64,000 bases of DNA, taken from Hirundichthys speculiger. Taxonomy: Eukaryota; Chordata; Actinopteri; Beloniformes; Exocoetidae. The DNA lies in the NCBI GenBank assembly GCA_018398805.1, contig JAGFBZ010000909.1, positions 372,001 through 436,000 on the forward strand. The letters are read 5' to 3'. Shown here one piece after another: positions 13,201 through 26,100 of the stretch; within the stretch, counting starts at the first letter, position 1; each line of letters opens with the position of its first letter. The position numbers and the translations under genes were made by a program. The notes beneath the pieces were generated by a model. It was not told the DNA's origin and searched no databases. It was given only the letters and a program-made list of their open reading frames with translations.

Positions 13201-16200
13201 TAAATTACCTTTTTTTTTTCATTTACCAAATCATTAGTGAATGGTGAAAGTTTAAGAGGATTATCTGAACTCTGTTTAGGCTGGATTTTCTCTGAGAGAG
13301 GGAAAAAAATAAAAGTGTAAAGCTGGTGAACCAACTCAATAGCTCCACTCCCATGTGGAGTAGCTGCCATAGAAAATGTTTTGTTCCTCTGATTATAATG
13401 TGTTTTGTCTTTGTTGTTCAGATTCCCCTGACAGCCCGGGTATGTTTCATTTGGTGTGATAGTAGTTTTTTTTGACTTGGCATTCCTTTAACCTTTTATA
13501 GTGGCCTGTACTTGTCTTAAACCCCGTTTCTGTGCTTAGGACAAAGATAGAAGATACACCTTTTAATATTGATGTATCTGTGCCCTCCTCTGTTCCTCTG
13601 CCATGCCTCTTTGTGTGACTGTTGGGAGTCTTTTAAAGCAAATATCTATAGTCAAGATTTCGTCTGAAAAAACCAATTAATTTTAGTGTGGCATCTGCAC
13701 ATCCTCAGCAGAATGAGAAGGATTTTCACTCATTTTTGCTCTCTAATCACTTATTGTAACGGTATTTGATGTTTAAAGAAAAATCTTTGTTCAGCAAATG
13801 GATTTAATCTCCCACCTGCCTCTCAACTATTATGTAATTTCTTGTTTGCTTGTTTGGCTATATTTCTTCCTGGATGTATCAGCCACTTTTTTGAGATCAT
13901 TCAGTTTTAGTGCAATAATCTAATTAACTATTTAATTAACTGCTTTCGGTCATTTTTGTGTGCTAAAAAGAAGCTATCTAAAAGAAGCTATGATAAAAAT
14001 GCATCTTGCCCCACCATCAAAGAATCAACTCCAGCCATCGTCACTGTTGAAATATTCAGCATCGATCATAGTTCATGCTTCTGATGAATACACATTAAAT
14101 TATGAGCTATACCCAGCTCTTTCTTGGGAGCTGTAAATGTTGAATATGTTGCTAAAAACCTGGCCATTATTCATCCTATCAAACACTTCCAGGCTCTGTA
14201 CCATTACCAGTACATCCTGTTTATTTATCTTTTCTGTCTGACCTTTTCTTCTTTTACTTTTCAGTTTCTTTTTTTTGTTCCTCTCTTTAAGAGTCATGTT
14301 GAGTGTGCATGTATGTTGTGTTATGGGTTGATGTTCAGACTGGTTGTGTCTGGGCCGGTGTCCCTATCTCTGTCCACCCTTTTGCGGCACTAATTCTGGG
14401 TTTTGTGTGCAGTATTTGGGCTAAATTCTCTAATGGAGATAATTACAGAGGCCGGCCCGGGGAGCGGAGAAGGTGGGTTCTGCCCTTTTTATGAGTGAGC
14501 TGCATGCTTCTCCAAGCCAGTCAATTACATCTCCCAGCATCCTCTGTCTCTTGCCATTTCAGTCACATGTTTTTCATCAACAGTCCAGTGGAACATTTAA
14601 GTGTTTTGTCCTACTGCCCTGTCATTAATTGTGACTGTTTTCTTCAGACTAACTTTTATTTCACTCCATAAATTCTTTAATAAAAATTATAGAAAAATTA
14701 TAAAAAAAATTATAGAAAGAATCCTAAAATAGTACATTGAGATTTAAGAGAAATTGCAAGAGGAAAACCTTGAGGAACTAAATGGGGTAGAGGACACAGA
14801 GCAGGATGTTAAAAAATGCAGAATAAGAATAGAAAGGACTAAACCATTTTACCAGCATTCATTGGTTGTCATTGTTTTCTTGTCCTTCATGCCCCCACAA
14901 AGTACAAAATGGGGTTGGGCTGAATCATGCTGCAATTGTGAACCAAACAATGAGCAGTGACTAGAGTAATAATATGTAAAGTCTAAACTTAACTGCTGAA
15001 AATCATTTTTCATTACTGAAGTCAAGGTTTTGTGAGGCAAGAGACTGGCTGTCTTTTCCAACAATACTTATTTTCATTGCTCTTTCCACCCTACTTGAGG
15101 TGGGGTTTGGATAGCTCAGGCTTTTACTATTCATCAGACATTTGTCATGATGTTTCAGTCAGCGGTATACTTGAAAATGTACTGATGTATGATTTATTTA
15201 TCAAAAATAATTGACAGTATTAACTTAAACTGATTTAACATGGGTTTTGAATAATGTAGTAATTCATGGTTTTTCATTTGAATTTATAGTGTTATTTAGC
15301 ATATGTCAGATACTACCAGATGCTCATTGTGGGCTGAATTTTAGAAATTTGCCATGGCTGTATTGTATCTGAAGATAACTATTAATAACCAGTTGTGAAA
15401 CTAATTTGTTGTCCCATGCTTGATAACAAATATCTTTCAGCAGCAGATACCAAAGAAAGTCATGATCCCACAGTAGTAAAATCAACACCCGTATTTATTT
15501 TATAGACACTAGTGGACTTCTTTTAAGACTGAATGGAAACAGGAAAGCAGGTAGAGAGAGGAGGATGACATGCAGCACAGGACCCAGGTCAGGACTCGAA
15601 CCCGGATCAGTTGCAAGAAGGACTTGAAACTCGCTTTTTAATCAGTCAAGTGTCACGGTGCCCCAATCAGCACATGTTAACATATTCCACCCAGACACTG
15701 ATAGAACTCAGGAGTACTGCTTTTTACAAACTGTTTAAGTAGTATAATAAAGGTATGATGCATGATATCCTGTTCATTAAGTTAACCAAACAGTTACTAG
15801 TAGTGTCTTTTCAGTAGAGCTGATGATGTTCAGTTACAGAAATGGTTTGGTTTTAGTTCAGAAGAGCTCTGAGTATTGAATATACCATCACATTTGGCTT
15901 TAAAATAGATAATTTCATACATGCACAAATTCATGTAGTGTTTTGGTTCCCTTATATATATTGAGAGAAACAGAAACCTGAACATTAGTGTTTGTTGACA
16001 CTTCTACAGTGTTAACTTGACCATCTGTATGATGGTGAATGCCTATAAGGGGATTTCAGTCAGAGACTTGAGTGTCTGTTGATTTGATTTGTGTTTTTAT
16101 TATGTTCTGAGCCTGGTCAACATTTTTTCAATCTGATTGCAAATGGCCTGCTTCTGGATATGTATTCATGCTTTTACTGGTGCAGAGCTTTGGTGGATTC

Positions 16201-17068
16201 CATCTTCCTTGTTAAATGGGTTAATCAATAATTTGACCCTGATAGTTAAGCACTGTTGTAAAAGTGTTAAGCCTCTATTAACGGGGCCCTCTAAGACTTC
16301 CCAGTGGCCCTGCCAAGCCTTAAAATAAATAAATGGAGTGTCTGGCTCTATACTAAATCCCTGCTGTCACATAAAACTGACAGTAAATCATCCTGTCATG
16401 TCAGATGTCAGGTCAGTTTTCTGCAGTAGCTCCTCCTTACAGAAGAATGTCAGCATCTCACAAAATGTACAGCATTCCTTAAAGATGAGTCATTATTGAT
16501 TATCTGAAGTCGGTTTTTAATTAGGGACATTTATGTAATTTTTTTTTTAAGATAACCATTGTTCAGTACTTAAATTTTACTTTGTGTTGTACACACCATT
16601 TTTATTTTATATTTTTTGTCAACACTGTTGAGGATGCCTCTGTCGTGTTTGGAAAAGATGTTACCTGATATGGCATTGGTGCAAACACAGTGGCTGCAAA
16701 CTTACAAACTTGTGGCCAGTGCATGAGATGTACATGTCACAGGTTCTAGTTAAATGTTGCATGTAAGAGGTAATGCATAAACACAAGATAGATAGTCTCT
16801 TTTGAAATGGCCTAGCTGTGAGTTTGGCATCGTCGACAGGATTTGCAAGGTGGCTAAGGAAATCTTAAAACTTGGTGTTAAATCTTTTGTTTCTCATTCA
16901 CCAACAAAAGTAGAAACAAGAAATAAGTTTTACCTTAAATTTTTAATAAATCTTTACATTTATTTTTCTCATTTATAAGAAAAGATGATGTTTTTTTATC
17001 TTAAAAATAATGCAGTGAAGCTCATGTTGCATTTGGCTCACAGGATTTATACATATTTATACATAAAA

Positions 17069-17114
<46 letters not shown>

Positions 17115-20100
17115 TTTTTTTTTTTTTAATTTATTAATCTATTAATTTACCTTTTGGTTCTCCAGGAAGGTCTCAACACTAATGTGTTGAAGAAATTGCA
17201 TCTTTTCAAATCATCTGCTCCTTTCCAGACCTGAAATTTGGTAAATACATCAGGTGAAAACGTGTAACATGTTACACAATGTCATGTCAAAAACTAAGCT
17301 CAGAAAAAGTAACAGCCTATGATTCAGAGCCAACCTTCAGCAATAGTCGGTTTAAATAATTAATTGCTGTATAACATTATCAGTCACGCTGTTGCGGAGG
17401 AACTTTTTCCCTTCAATGTTCCTTCCATTTATTTAAGTTTGGGAGCTCTCGCTCCTTTTTTTTTTTTTGCTTTATTTTGGTACAGGTCTCTTAAGATCCT
17501 ACTACACCATCTCTATTGGGGTTGAGTTCTGGATTTCCTTGGGACATTGATTCTTTTTTTTTTTCAACCACCTTGGTTGCAGATTTGCTGGTTTGCTGAG
17601 GAACAAAACAAGCCCAAATCATTCCCACCCCTCCATCGGTGTGCTTTGAAAATTAATATGAAGTGTTGGTGCTGATATGCTGTGCTTGATTTTCACCAAG
17701 CATGGTGCTGTGCATTCTGGACAAACATCTCTACTTTTGTCTCATCTGTTCAAGTTGATCTTTTTTCTTTCTTTTTTTTTTTCCTGGTTAAAACAGTGTT
17801 GTGTTTTGTTTTGTTTTGTTTTTTTCATCTCTAACATTTAACATCATAACTGAAGTATATAACTCTTGTTTGGATTTCTTTTTTTTTATGAGCATTGCAC
17901 GGAGTGAATTTTCCTCACTGCTGGGAAGATCAACACCTGTCTTTAAAGCATCCAGCTTTTGATTAGTCTTTCTAACTGTAGAACAGTTGACTACAAATAG
18001 TATGGAAGTGGCCTTGTAGCCCTTCCCACATTGGCCAAAAAACAGAAATCTGTTGATGAAGTCTTTCCTTCTTTTTGTGTTTAGTTTTTGTTGGATGGGT
18101 GTAACATGTTAAATGTTTATCTGTGGCTGTCTTTTACTAATTTAAAGATTTGGTAAGGATCAGGTGATTTTTTTTTTTCTTAAATGTCTCTGTGTATTAC
18201 TAGTTATTTAAGTTTTAAAGGATTTTAGTGCATACAGAGAAAATGTACAAAGTAGTCAGTTCTGTTGATATTGCAGTTAAATTTGTTGGTGAGTTGAAAA
18301 TGTGTTTTAGGCGTGTAAAGTACAAGTTTCATCACAATAAGATATTAATTAGATGATGGATCAATGTTTTTCCGATATCACAAAGTCTTTCATGATACAA
18401 TTTTGATTCGATTTAGTTCATTTGTTAGGTATTATTATGAGATGATATAATAGTTTGACTGAACAAATTCACTTCCAATTGAAATTGGAGTTACTTTTAT
18501 ATTTGATTAAAAAATAAACTACAAAAGGCCACTTGATAACTTATTGATGAGAGTTGCATGTATTTTCTGATCAATATATTTTCATTTTGTATCTATGCTA
18601 TTAGATTGTTCATAACTAAATCAATACATCAATGTAGATTGGTGTTATCTTTGCACCTCAAGTGTTTTTCATCAGGCACAATATTAGAATATGTCCTCAA
18701 ATCATGAGAAGTCTAAGATACAATTGTTTGCCAGCAAAACTTCTCCTGTGCATGTGGTGTATAAACATGCAGTTAAAACCTTCACCCTTGGTGAATAAGC
18801 TTAAATTGAGCTTGCATTTGTTTGAGTAAACTAATGATGGAGGAAGAAAAAAAACAGAGAACATTAGAAGAAACTTGATCCTAATATACTTATTTCATGA
18901 TTGAGCCAAACTCAAGGACTTGTCATTTGCTTGGGACAATTATCCTACGTTGAAGCAACATATATTAACATGAATACCATTCTTTCACTCATGCCATTGT
19001 TTTTGTCATGCATGATGTCACTGATGTAGTGCTGTATGCATCGACCTCCCTCTGACTTCAACTTTACACAGTTAATTTGTTACGTCGCCACCAAGGGCAC
19101 CATTTGGACTCCTGGTGGGTGGGTTGGTGTGTGTGTGTGGGGGGTGTTTGTGAGTGTGTGGGCATTGTGTCTCTGATCCTTTCGTTCCCTCTCTAATAAT
19201 GTATTTTAGTTGCTCCAGTAATTTGTTTGTGCAGCATTAGATATCCTAGATTCCAAATGTCTGTCCCCTTCACAAAGATGCTTTCTGTCCTATTTGATGT
19301 TGTAACTCAACACCGTAGTTCCAAAATGTGCTTCCTGTCCTGGTTTACACCTGGGGAGAAAGTGTCTAGGCTGCATCTCCTGAGTTCTTTTGTGTAGTTT
19401 GCGGTTTATATAATTTGGTTATCTTGCTCTTCTGTGTTCATTGTTCTGTTATTCTTTAAGGAGCACGTGCACCTCGAGCACTTGTGGACCAGAAGTCTTC
19501 AGTAATAAAACACAGTCCAACAGTGAAGAGAGAATCTCCCTCACCTCAGGGTCGAGTCAACAACACAAGGTAGAGGATTTTTGAACACTACAATTTCTGG
19601 ACTGGACTGGAACAGTATATGCAGTATGGCCTTTAAAATTGTGCTACTCTGATCCAGTGAGAACCAGCAGTTCTTGAAAGAAGTGGTACAGAGCGTTCTA
19701 GATGGACAGGGAGTCGGCTGGCTCAACATGAAGAAAGTGCGTCGCCTGTTGGAGAACGAGCAGCTTCGTGTTTTTGTGTTGAGTAAACTGAACAGAGCTG
19801 TCCAGTCAGAGGAAGATGCCCGACAGGAGATCATACGCGATGTGGTGAGATGCTTGTTTATCTGCTCAGTAAGAAAAACATAGAATGCAAATAATCAGAA
19901 ATAAGTATTCTATTCTTCAATTTGGATCATGCTCTTTGCCTGGATCTTTATTATTTTTTTTTTTTTTTTTCTAATCACCAAGAGTGAATGCAGTAGTCTA
20001 AATCTCCAAAATATTTAGTTCTCCGTTAGGTTTGACTAAATCAAAATTGTACTTCAGTGGAAAGAAAAATTAAGTAGTTCACTTTGTATGAGTTAAAAAG

Positions 20101-23100
20101 CCAAAGATTACTGGAGATGAATGTTGAATGAACTGCACTCACTGACACTATGTCAGGACTGTTTTTTGTTGGGGGGGGGGGGAGAGGAGCTCGAGTTGTC
20201 TCGCGCGGGGGGCGGGGTGTTTGTGTGCACGCGCATTGCCTCGCCTGTGTATGTGGCGACACCCGCCCAGTCCACACACAGAAACTCGCCCTGACCGCGC
20301 GCTGGCTGTGCACTGAGCCCGGCAGAGAGAGAGAGAGAAGCGCGGCTCGCGAGGCAGACAGCAGCCAAGTGATGGCTTCAAACCTAGCGGTTTGAGTGCG
20401 CGTGAGTCTCAAAGTCACCAGAAAAAGTCGCTAGATTTGTTGCTAGTCGCTTTTTACAAATTAAGTCGCTAGGGGGGTCTGGAAAGTCGCTAGATATAGC
20501 GACAAAGTCGCTAAGTTGGCAACACTGCGTGCACACATGTCCGTGCCAAAAACCCGACACAATATAGCTAATACTCCCTGAACCCACTGGGACAATGAGA
20601 GCGCCACTGCCATCTACTGGAGTATGTGTGCAATTACACTTTATTCCAGTACGGCAAAAGAAAAAAAAAACAAAAAACATGTTCCCTGGGGTCACACGCG
20701 CCCCCCCAGGGGGTCCCGCCCCACTAGTTGAGAAGGACTGATGTAGTCCAACATCACACATTTAGTCAAATGGTAGATTTTTTAACCCTTTCAGCATGAC
20801 CCTGTTCAGATGTGAGACTTAAAATTGTAATATCATATTCATAAATTTGTGGTTGAAATAATTGTACTTTGTTACTGTGTTTCATTTCCAGGAGGTTAGC
20901 AGGAAAGGTTTACAAAGGCATGCTGGACATCTTGAAGTGCACAGTTTCGAGTCTGGAGCACTCTTACACTAATGCAGGCCTTGGAGGAATGGCCAGTGTC
21001 TTCAGCCTACTGGAAATTGCACGCACACATTATCAAACCAAAGGTATGTCCCTTATGTGTAGAACAGGAACATTTTAGGTATGATGGCGAATTTTTAGAA
21101 TTTAAAGGAAGCCGTTTATATTTTTTGCAATGTCATTTAAGAACATTTGTGCTGAGAAGCATAACAGCAGTGCGCCTGTGCTACTAACACCTGTCTGTGT
21201 CTTTGCATTTTGTTCCTAATAAGCTTTATGCTGCATGTTAGACCTTGACTCACTAAAACAATAACTGAAAGTGTAAATTGCTTTTCCCCCATACTTCTAA
21301 CCCTCTCCCAGTTTAAATCTTCACATTCTTTCTGTAATTTTCATGAACTGTGTTTGGCCCTTAATTTTGGTAACATGGTAGACCCAGAAAAACGCAAGCG
21401 AAGCCCCACGGACAGTGCTGGCAGCCCAGGGAGCAAAGAGAGTCCTTCTGGTCGCATGGAGACCGCCAGACCTCAGGGCCTCCTGAATATTCCCCACCTG
21501 CAGCTGCCTCACCACACAACGGGCAAAGGAGCCCACCATTTTGATACCCGGAGTCTGAATGAGGAGAACTTTATTGCCTCGATTGGTGTGTACACCACTC
21601 CAGCCCGGTTGCATGTGCACTGTATATTCCCCCTCTCTGCCCCTACCGGCTCATCAACCTTATACTCCCACCCCTCCTCCAGCCGTCTCGAAGAAAGATT
21701 TCTTCACTTGTCCCAGACAGATTCTTAAAGCTGTAATTATGTTCCACACACTTACACTAAAGATTCTGCTAATAAACACTAAAAATAACTTTTAAAAATT
21801 GATAATGTACTTGGTGTTTTGAAAATGATTTTCGGAAAGAGAATTTGGTTTAAAATTTAATTAAAAAATTATGAATTGGGCCCTTTTTTTTATAGATATG
21901 GAGTAATAGTGCAAGTGTCTGGAATATATCCCTGCCTTCAAGCCTGGACTGCGCGTGTTTGTTTCCCTTTCCTAGAACATTTGTGTGACTGTTTGTCTCC
22001 TTTCTGAGGTTCTGTTGTTGGCCTCTTAGCACTTTGAATGCATGTTTTTGTTTTATTCTTGCGATGTGCAAATCTGCAGTAGCGGACGAAGAAAACTCGA
22101 GGTATGCGCATTGATAGTCAAATTGATGTCCATTTGTGCCTTTACTGCAGGTTTTTGCAAGGTTTGCTGTAGAAAATAGCAGTTCCCTTTGCTCTCAGCA
22201 TGGAGGGTGGTAGCATCACTCCCCAGTAAACAGTCCCAGTAAAGAGATATATATTCACAGCAGAAGTTTTCTATTGGTCACTAAAGGAATAACTGACTTA
22301 AAAACTTAAAAACTTTTACCAGTTCATTTTCTAAAAATGATTCTGGGTCTGTATACAGGGGAATCTCTCAGTCCAACTACCCTGAAACCTCTCCTACCTG
22401 CACCCCAACTCTACCTGTTAGAAGTTGCACCTTCAATTCTACAGATTGCTGTAAGACTTGCATCCCGGCTTCTGCAACTGCTCCATTTCACTCACTGGCT
22501 AATTAGCCTCTCAAGCCCATCTCATGCTCTTTTTCATGTCAGCCATCTCTCCTTTCACGGCTCTGGAGAGCCAGACAAATGTGACTGATTTAGATCCAGG
22601 TGGCCTTGGGTCAGCTAAAGCTCACTCTGACATCACTGTCTGGCTCTCCAGGACTCTGGGAGCTCTGGGTGTGTTGTAATGTTACATTAGTAGTTGTTAC
22701 ACGCAGTGGATCCAACGGAACTAAATACTTGTTTTTCAGTTCATCTAGTGTAAAGCACAGCTACATGCAAACATTACAAAACACCTCCCTTTAATGATAA
22801 CAAGTTTTCAGTGCTTATTTTGGTTTGGTTTTTGTTTTAATGCCCACCCACCATACATGCTTTTTCAACCAGCTCTCTGATTCTCTCTCTGTCTTTCTCT
22901 CCTTGCTTGCAATGCATCTTGGGTAGAATTGTGGAGCAAGCACCAGGATAAGCAAAAAGCTATGGAAAAACCACAGAGTAAGAGACTTTTCACACACCCA
23001 AAAAGGGGAAAAAAAAAAAGATTGGGGTGTTCAACTGCTGACTATATTCCACCCCATTATATCTCCTTTCTCAAACTGTTAGTGCTTAGAAAAGAGGCAT

Positions 23101-26100
23101 AAAAGCTCCAAATGAATATTAAACAATGAATACATCTTCGGATTAATTAACTACAAATGAAATGTAGATAAGGTTAATTACAGGTGAAAAATGTATGTTT
23201 TTCCCCAAGTTGGGAAAAGTGAGCTTAAAGGGACACTGAGCTTAGTAAAGTAGTTTCAGTGTGTTTTAAAATTTAAAGTTTGGTTGAAAGTGTTTTTTTT
23301 ATTTTATTTATTTATTTGTAATTTTTGTAATATAACGTGACTTGACCACAGCAGGCATAGCAGGTTTTTCGCTAGCTTGAAGCCCCAGAGTTTTTCGAGC
23401 GACATACTTAACCCCCACAATAAGCTCATCAGTATGTGTTTGCAGAAATAAAGCTCTGAAAACACTGGATGAGTGTTAGTGTTCATGGGGGAATGAGAAA
23501 CACTTTCTAAAGCGCATTGTTGAACCCAGTCAATATTTAAAAGGCTCCAGATTTCACCTAGATATATTACTGTGAGAAATTACTGTCTTGTTTTAGTTTT
23601 ATTTCACAATTCAGACTTAAGATGGCAGCCCCTCAGGGTATGTTTTTCCTTTATTTTTGACTGAATAAAAGCGGAATTGTTTGCTGTGTGGACGTCTGGC
23701 TTTAAATCCTGTGAGCCGTTGTAGAGTACTTGGTATAAAAAAATGTGAGTTTTATGTTACAGTATATTCCCTGGTTTAAACTCAAGCAAAATGCTTTTTT
23801 TTTTTTTTTAATTTCTTTCTAGTTTTCTCTTTTTTTTTCTCGTGTTCCCCCCCTGCAACCATGTATCAGGATGAGCAGAAGTGAATACCTGCTGCCCTGT
23901 CCTGCTCTTTAAAACTGTAATTTTTCCTGTTTCAAATGGCTTGCTCTAAATGATGTATTTACAGGCTGTATTCTACAGTCACTGGTATATTTAAAACTTT
24001 ATAAAATGGTTTGCCAAAGTTAAATGTCACCAAAAGTGAAAAACACAAAGCGTCAGGATGTATGCGTCACCACATCTCCACCTACGAAGGTGCTGAGTAA
24101 CAAATCACACTTGAAACAGAAAATGTCTCCTTTACCGTTCATCACTTTGTCTGCATGCCTAACTGCCTGTGTCTGTTGGTTGTTTTTGTTGTAACTTACG
24201 CCACATTTGCAGCACCGACTGAGAATTAATGTTGCGCTCTTGCAGTTCTGTTTTCATTTGTAATGTTTTCCCAGTTTTACTGCATTCTCTGCTTGCCTCT
24301 CGGTCTCTTCTCTGGTCGTGTGTTTAAAGATTATTTCACTCAGATAAGCACAATAGTATTGTATAGAAACATATGAAAAGTTGTTTTTTTTTTTTTTTTT
24401 TTTTTTTAAAGAGATAAACATGTATAGATAAGATGGATTATAGTTCCTTGTATTTTGAGATAATGGCAACTTAAGCCCTTAAGTTTAAAATAACTGAACA
24501 TGTTTCAGCTAGTCTAATACAGTATGCTTTGCTGTTCCCAACCATAATCCAGTGTTGAATAGAGGTCGTGGGCACCTTAGACAGATGTAGTGTCCGTTTA
24601 TTTGTGATGGTTTTAAGGTAAGGTTTATTTTTATGAAAACAGTCTGATAATCATGTACATTTTGCAGGTTCATGAAGTAGCAAAGCATCAGCGCTTCGCA
24701 GATAGCTGATGCAGAAGAGAAAAAGTCTCAGATCAGTGCTGATAGTGGCCTCAGTGTCACATCTGGATCCCAGGTTTGTACCGTTGGTGTTGTGTCAAGT
24801 AGCTGATTAAATCAATGTAAATGCTGTGTTAAGGATTTGGATGTGATTAACCATCACTCTTTCTGGTTGTGGACAGTCAAATGAATGAAAAACATCATCT
24901 TTCATTTCTAAGGTTTTGGATATTGGGATGTAATTTTAAAAACAGTTGGGTAAATAGAACCTGAGATATTACAGAATATACAGTATTACATGTATCCGTT
25001 ACTTATACTCAAGGTGAAGCCTTGACATCAGAGGCCTGGAAGCACATTTCACTGTCCAATGCCGACTTATTTGTCTGATTTCAGTCCACTGTTTTTCCCC
25101 TTTGGGTTTACAGAAAAGTGATACGGAGTCTGTAGCGAGCTCAGAACCACCGATCCTGACAAGAAGCACCAGCCAGGACTCGGAGGCGAGCACTGTGGTA
25201 GGGCACAACCAACTTGGATATCATTCACTTTCTATTTTCTTTGATTCGATAAATGTGAATTTAAAAAAAGAGGCCAAAATATTGTTACCAGTATAATGTT
25301 GGTCTTAATTTTAAATTTTTATGTTTGAATTTTTAAATGGTAGATAAGCAATAGCTCTGGGGAGACTCTAGGGGCTGACAGTGATCTCAGCAGCACAGCG
25401 GGAGACGGACTCGGCAGAACTGCTCCTCATCTAACTCAGTCCAGAGGAACACTGTCTGACAGTGAGATTGAAACCAATCCTGCCACAAGCTCAGTGTTTG
25501 TAAGTTAAAGATTTGCATGTCATATTTTTCTTTATTTCTTTTTTACTTCTTTTCTCACAAAGTAGTTCTTTCAGCCTGCGGATCAACCCAGTTTATACAG
25601 TTTCTTCCTGCACTAAACGTAGCATTAATATTCAGGAAAAAGCATGGTGGAAATTTTTGATCATATCTTTAGTTAGACTTGGTCTATTATCAAATTTAAA
25701 AACTGCTATACAGTGATCCCTCGCCAATTCACGCTTTAAGTTCCGTGGTTTTAGTTATTAGCGGATTTTTTTTTCAGAAATATATAATATTAAAAAATTA
25801 AAGAAAAAATTAACCACAAAAAATAAGGGATCACTGTATAGTTTGAAGTCTGCACTTTTGACAAAAGTTGAAAGCCAGACTCCACAAGGCTGCAACTTGC
25901 TACTACGTCATCTTAAAGTGGTCATGTGATTTGAACACTTCTGCACGTGCGTTGACTCCAGAGGGTTAAAGCAGACAGAATAGACTTCATGTGTGGAAAA
26001 CTGATGCTCTGATCGAAATGGGATGGAAACAGATCCAACAACACTTTAACTGTATTCATTTAAATATCAGCAGCTGTTGTTCCTTTTAGTGTGGTCAATT

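Larger units (their letters stand above)
14473..19460 (+). other. MADD intron, 5 kb
   Basis: Contains a SINE-like repeat (15540-15665), an (AT)n run at 17070-17112 and several T-rich tracts. No coding sequence seen. Confidence 0.7.

Noticed and set aside
20150..20761. Several overlapping ORFs of 70-125 codons on both strands
   Set aside because: They arise from low stop-codon density in a GC-rich repeat island. Composition is not protein-like and they lie in a MADD intron.
21354..21728. A 124-codon ORF as an independent gene
   Set aside because: It is MADD exon 21382-21585 plus intron read-through on both sides.
22080..22101. Exon-like segment (AG-22 bases-GT) encoding A-D-E-E-N-S between two MADD exons
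   Set aside because: Good splice signals, but 22 nt breaks the phase-1 to phase-1 frame and no MADD equivalent is known to me. It could only be real if another indel is present.
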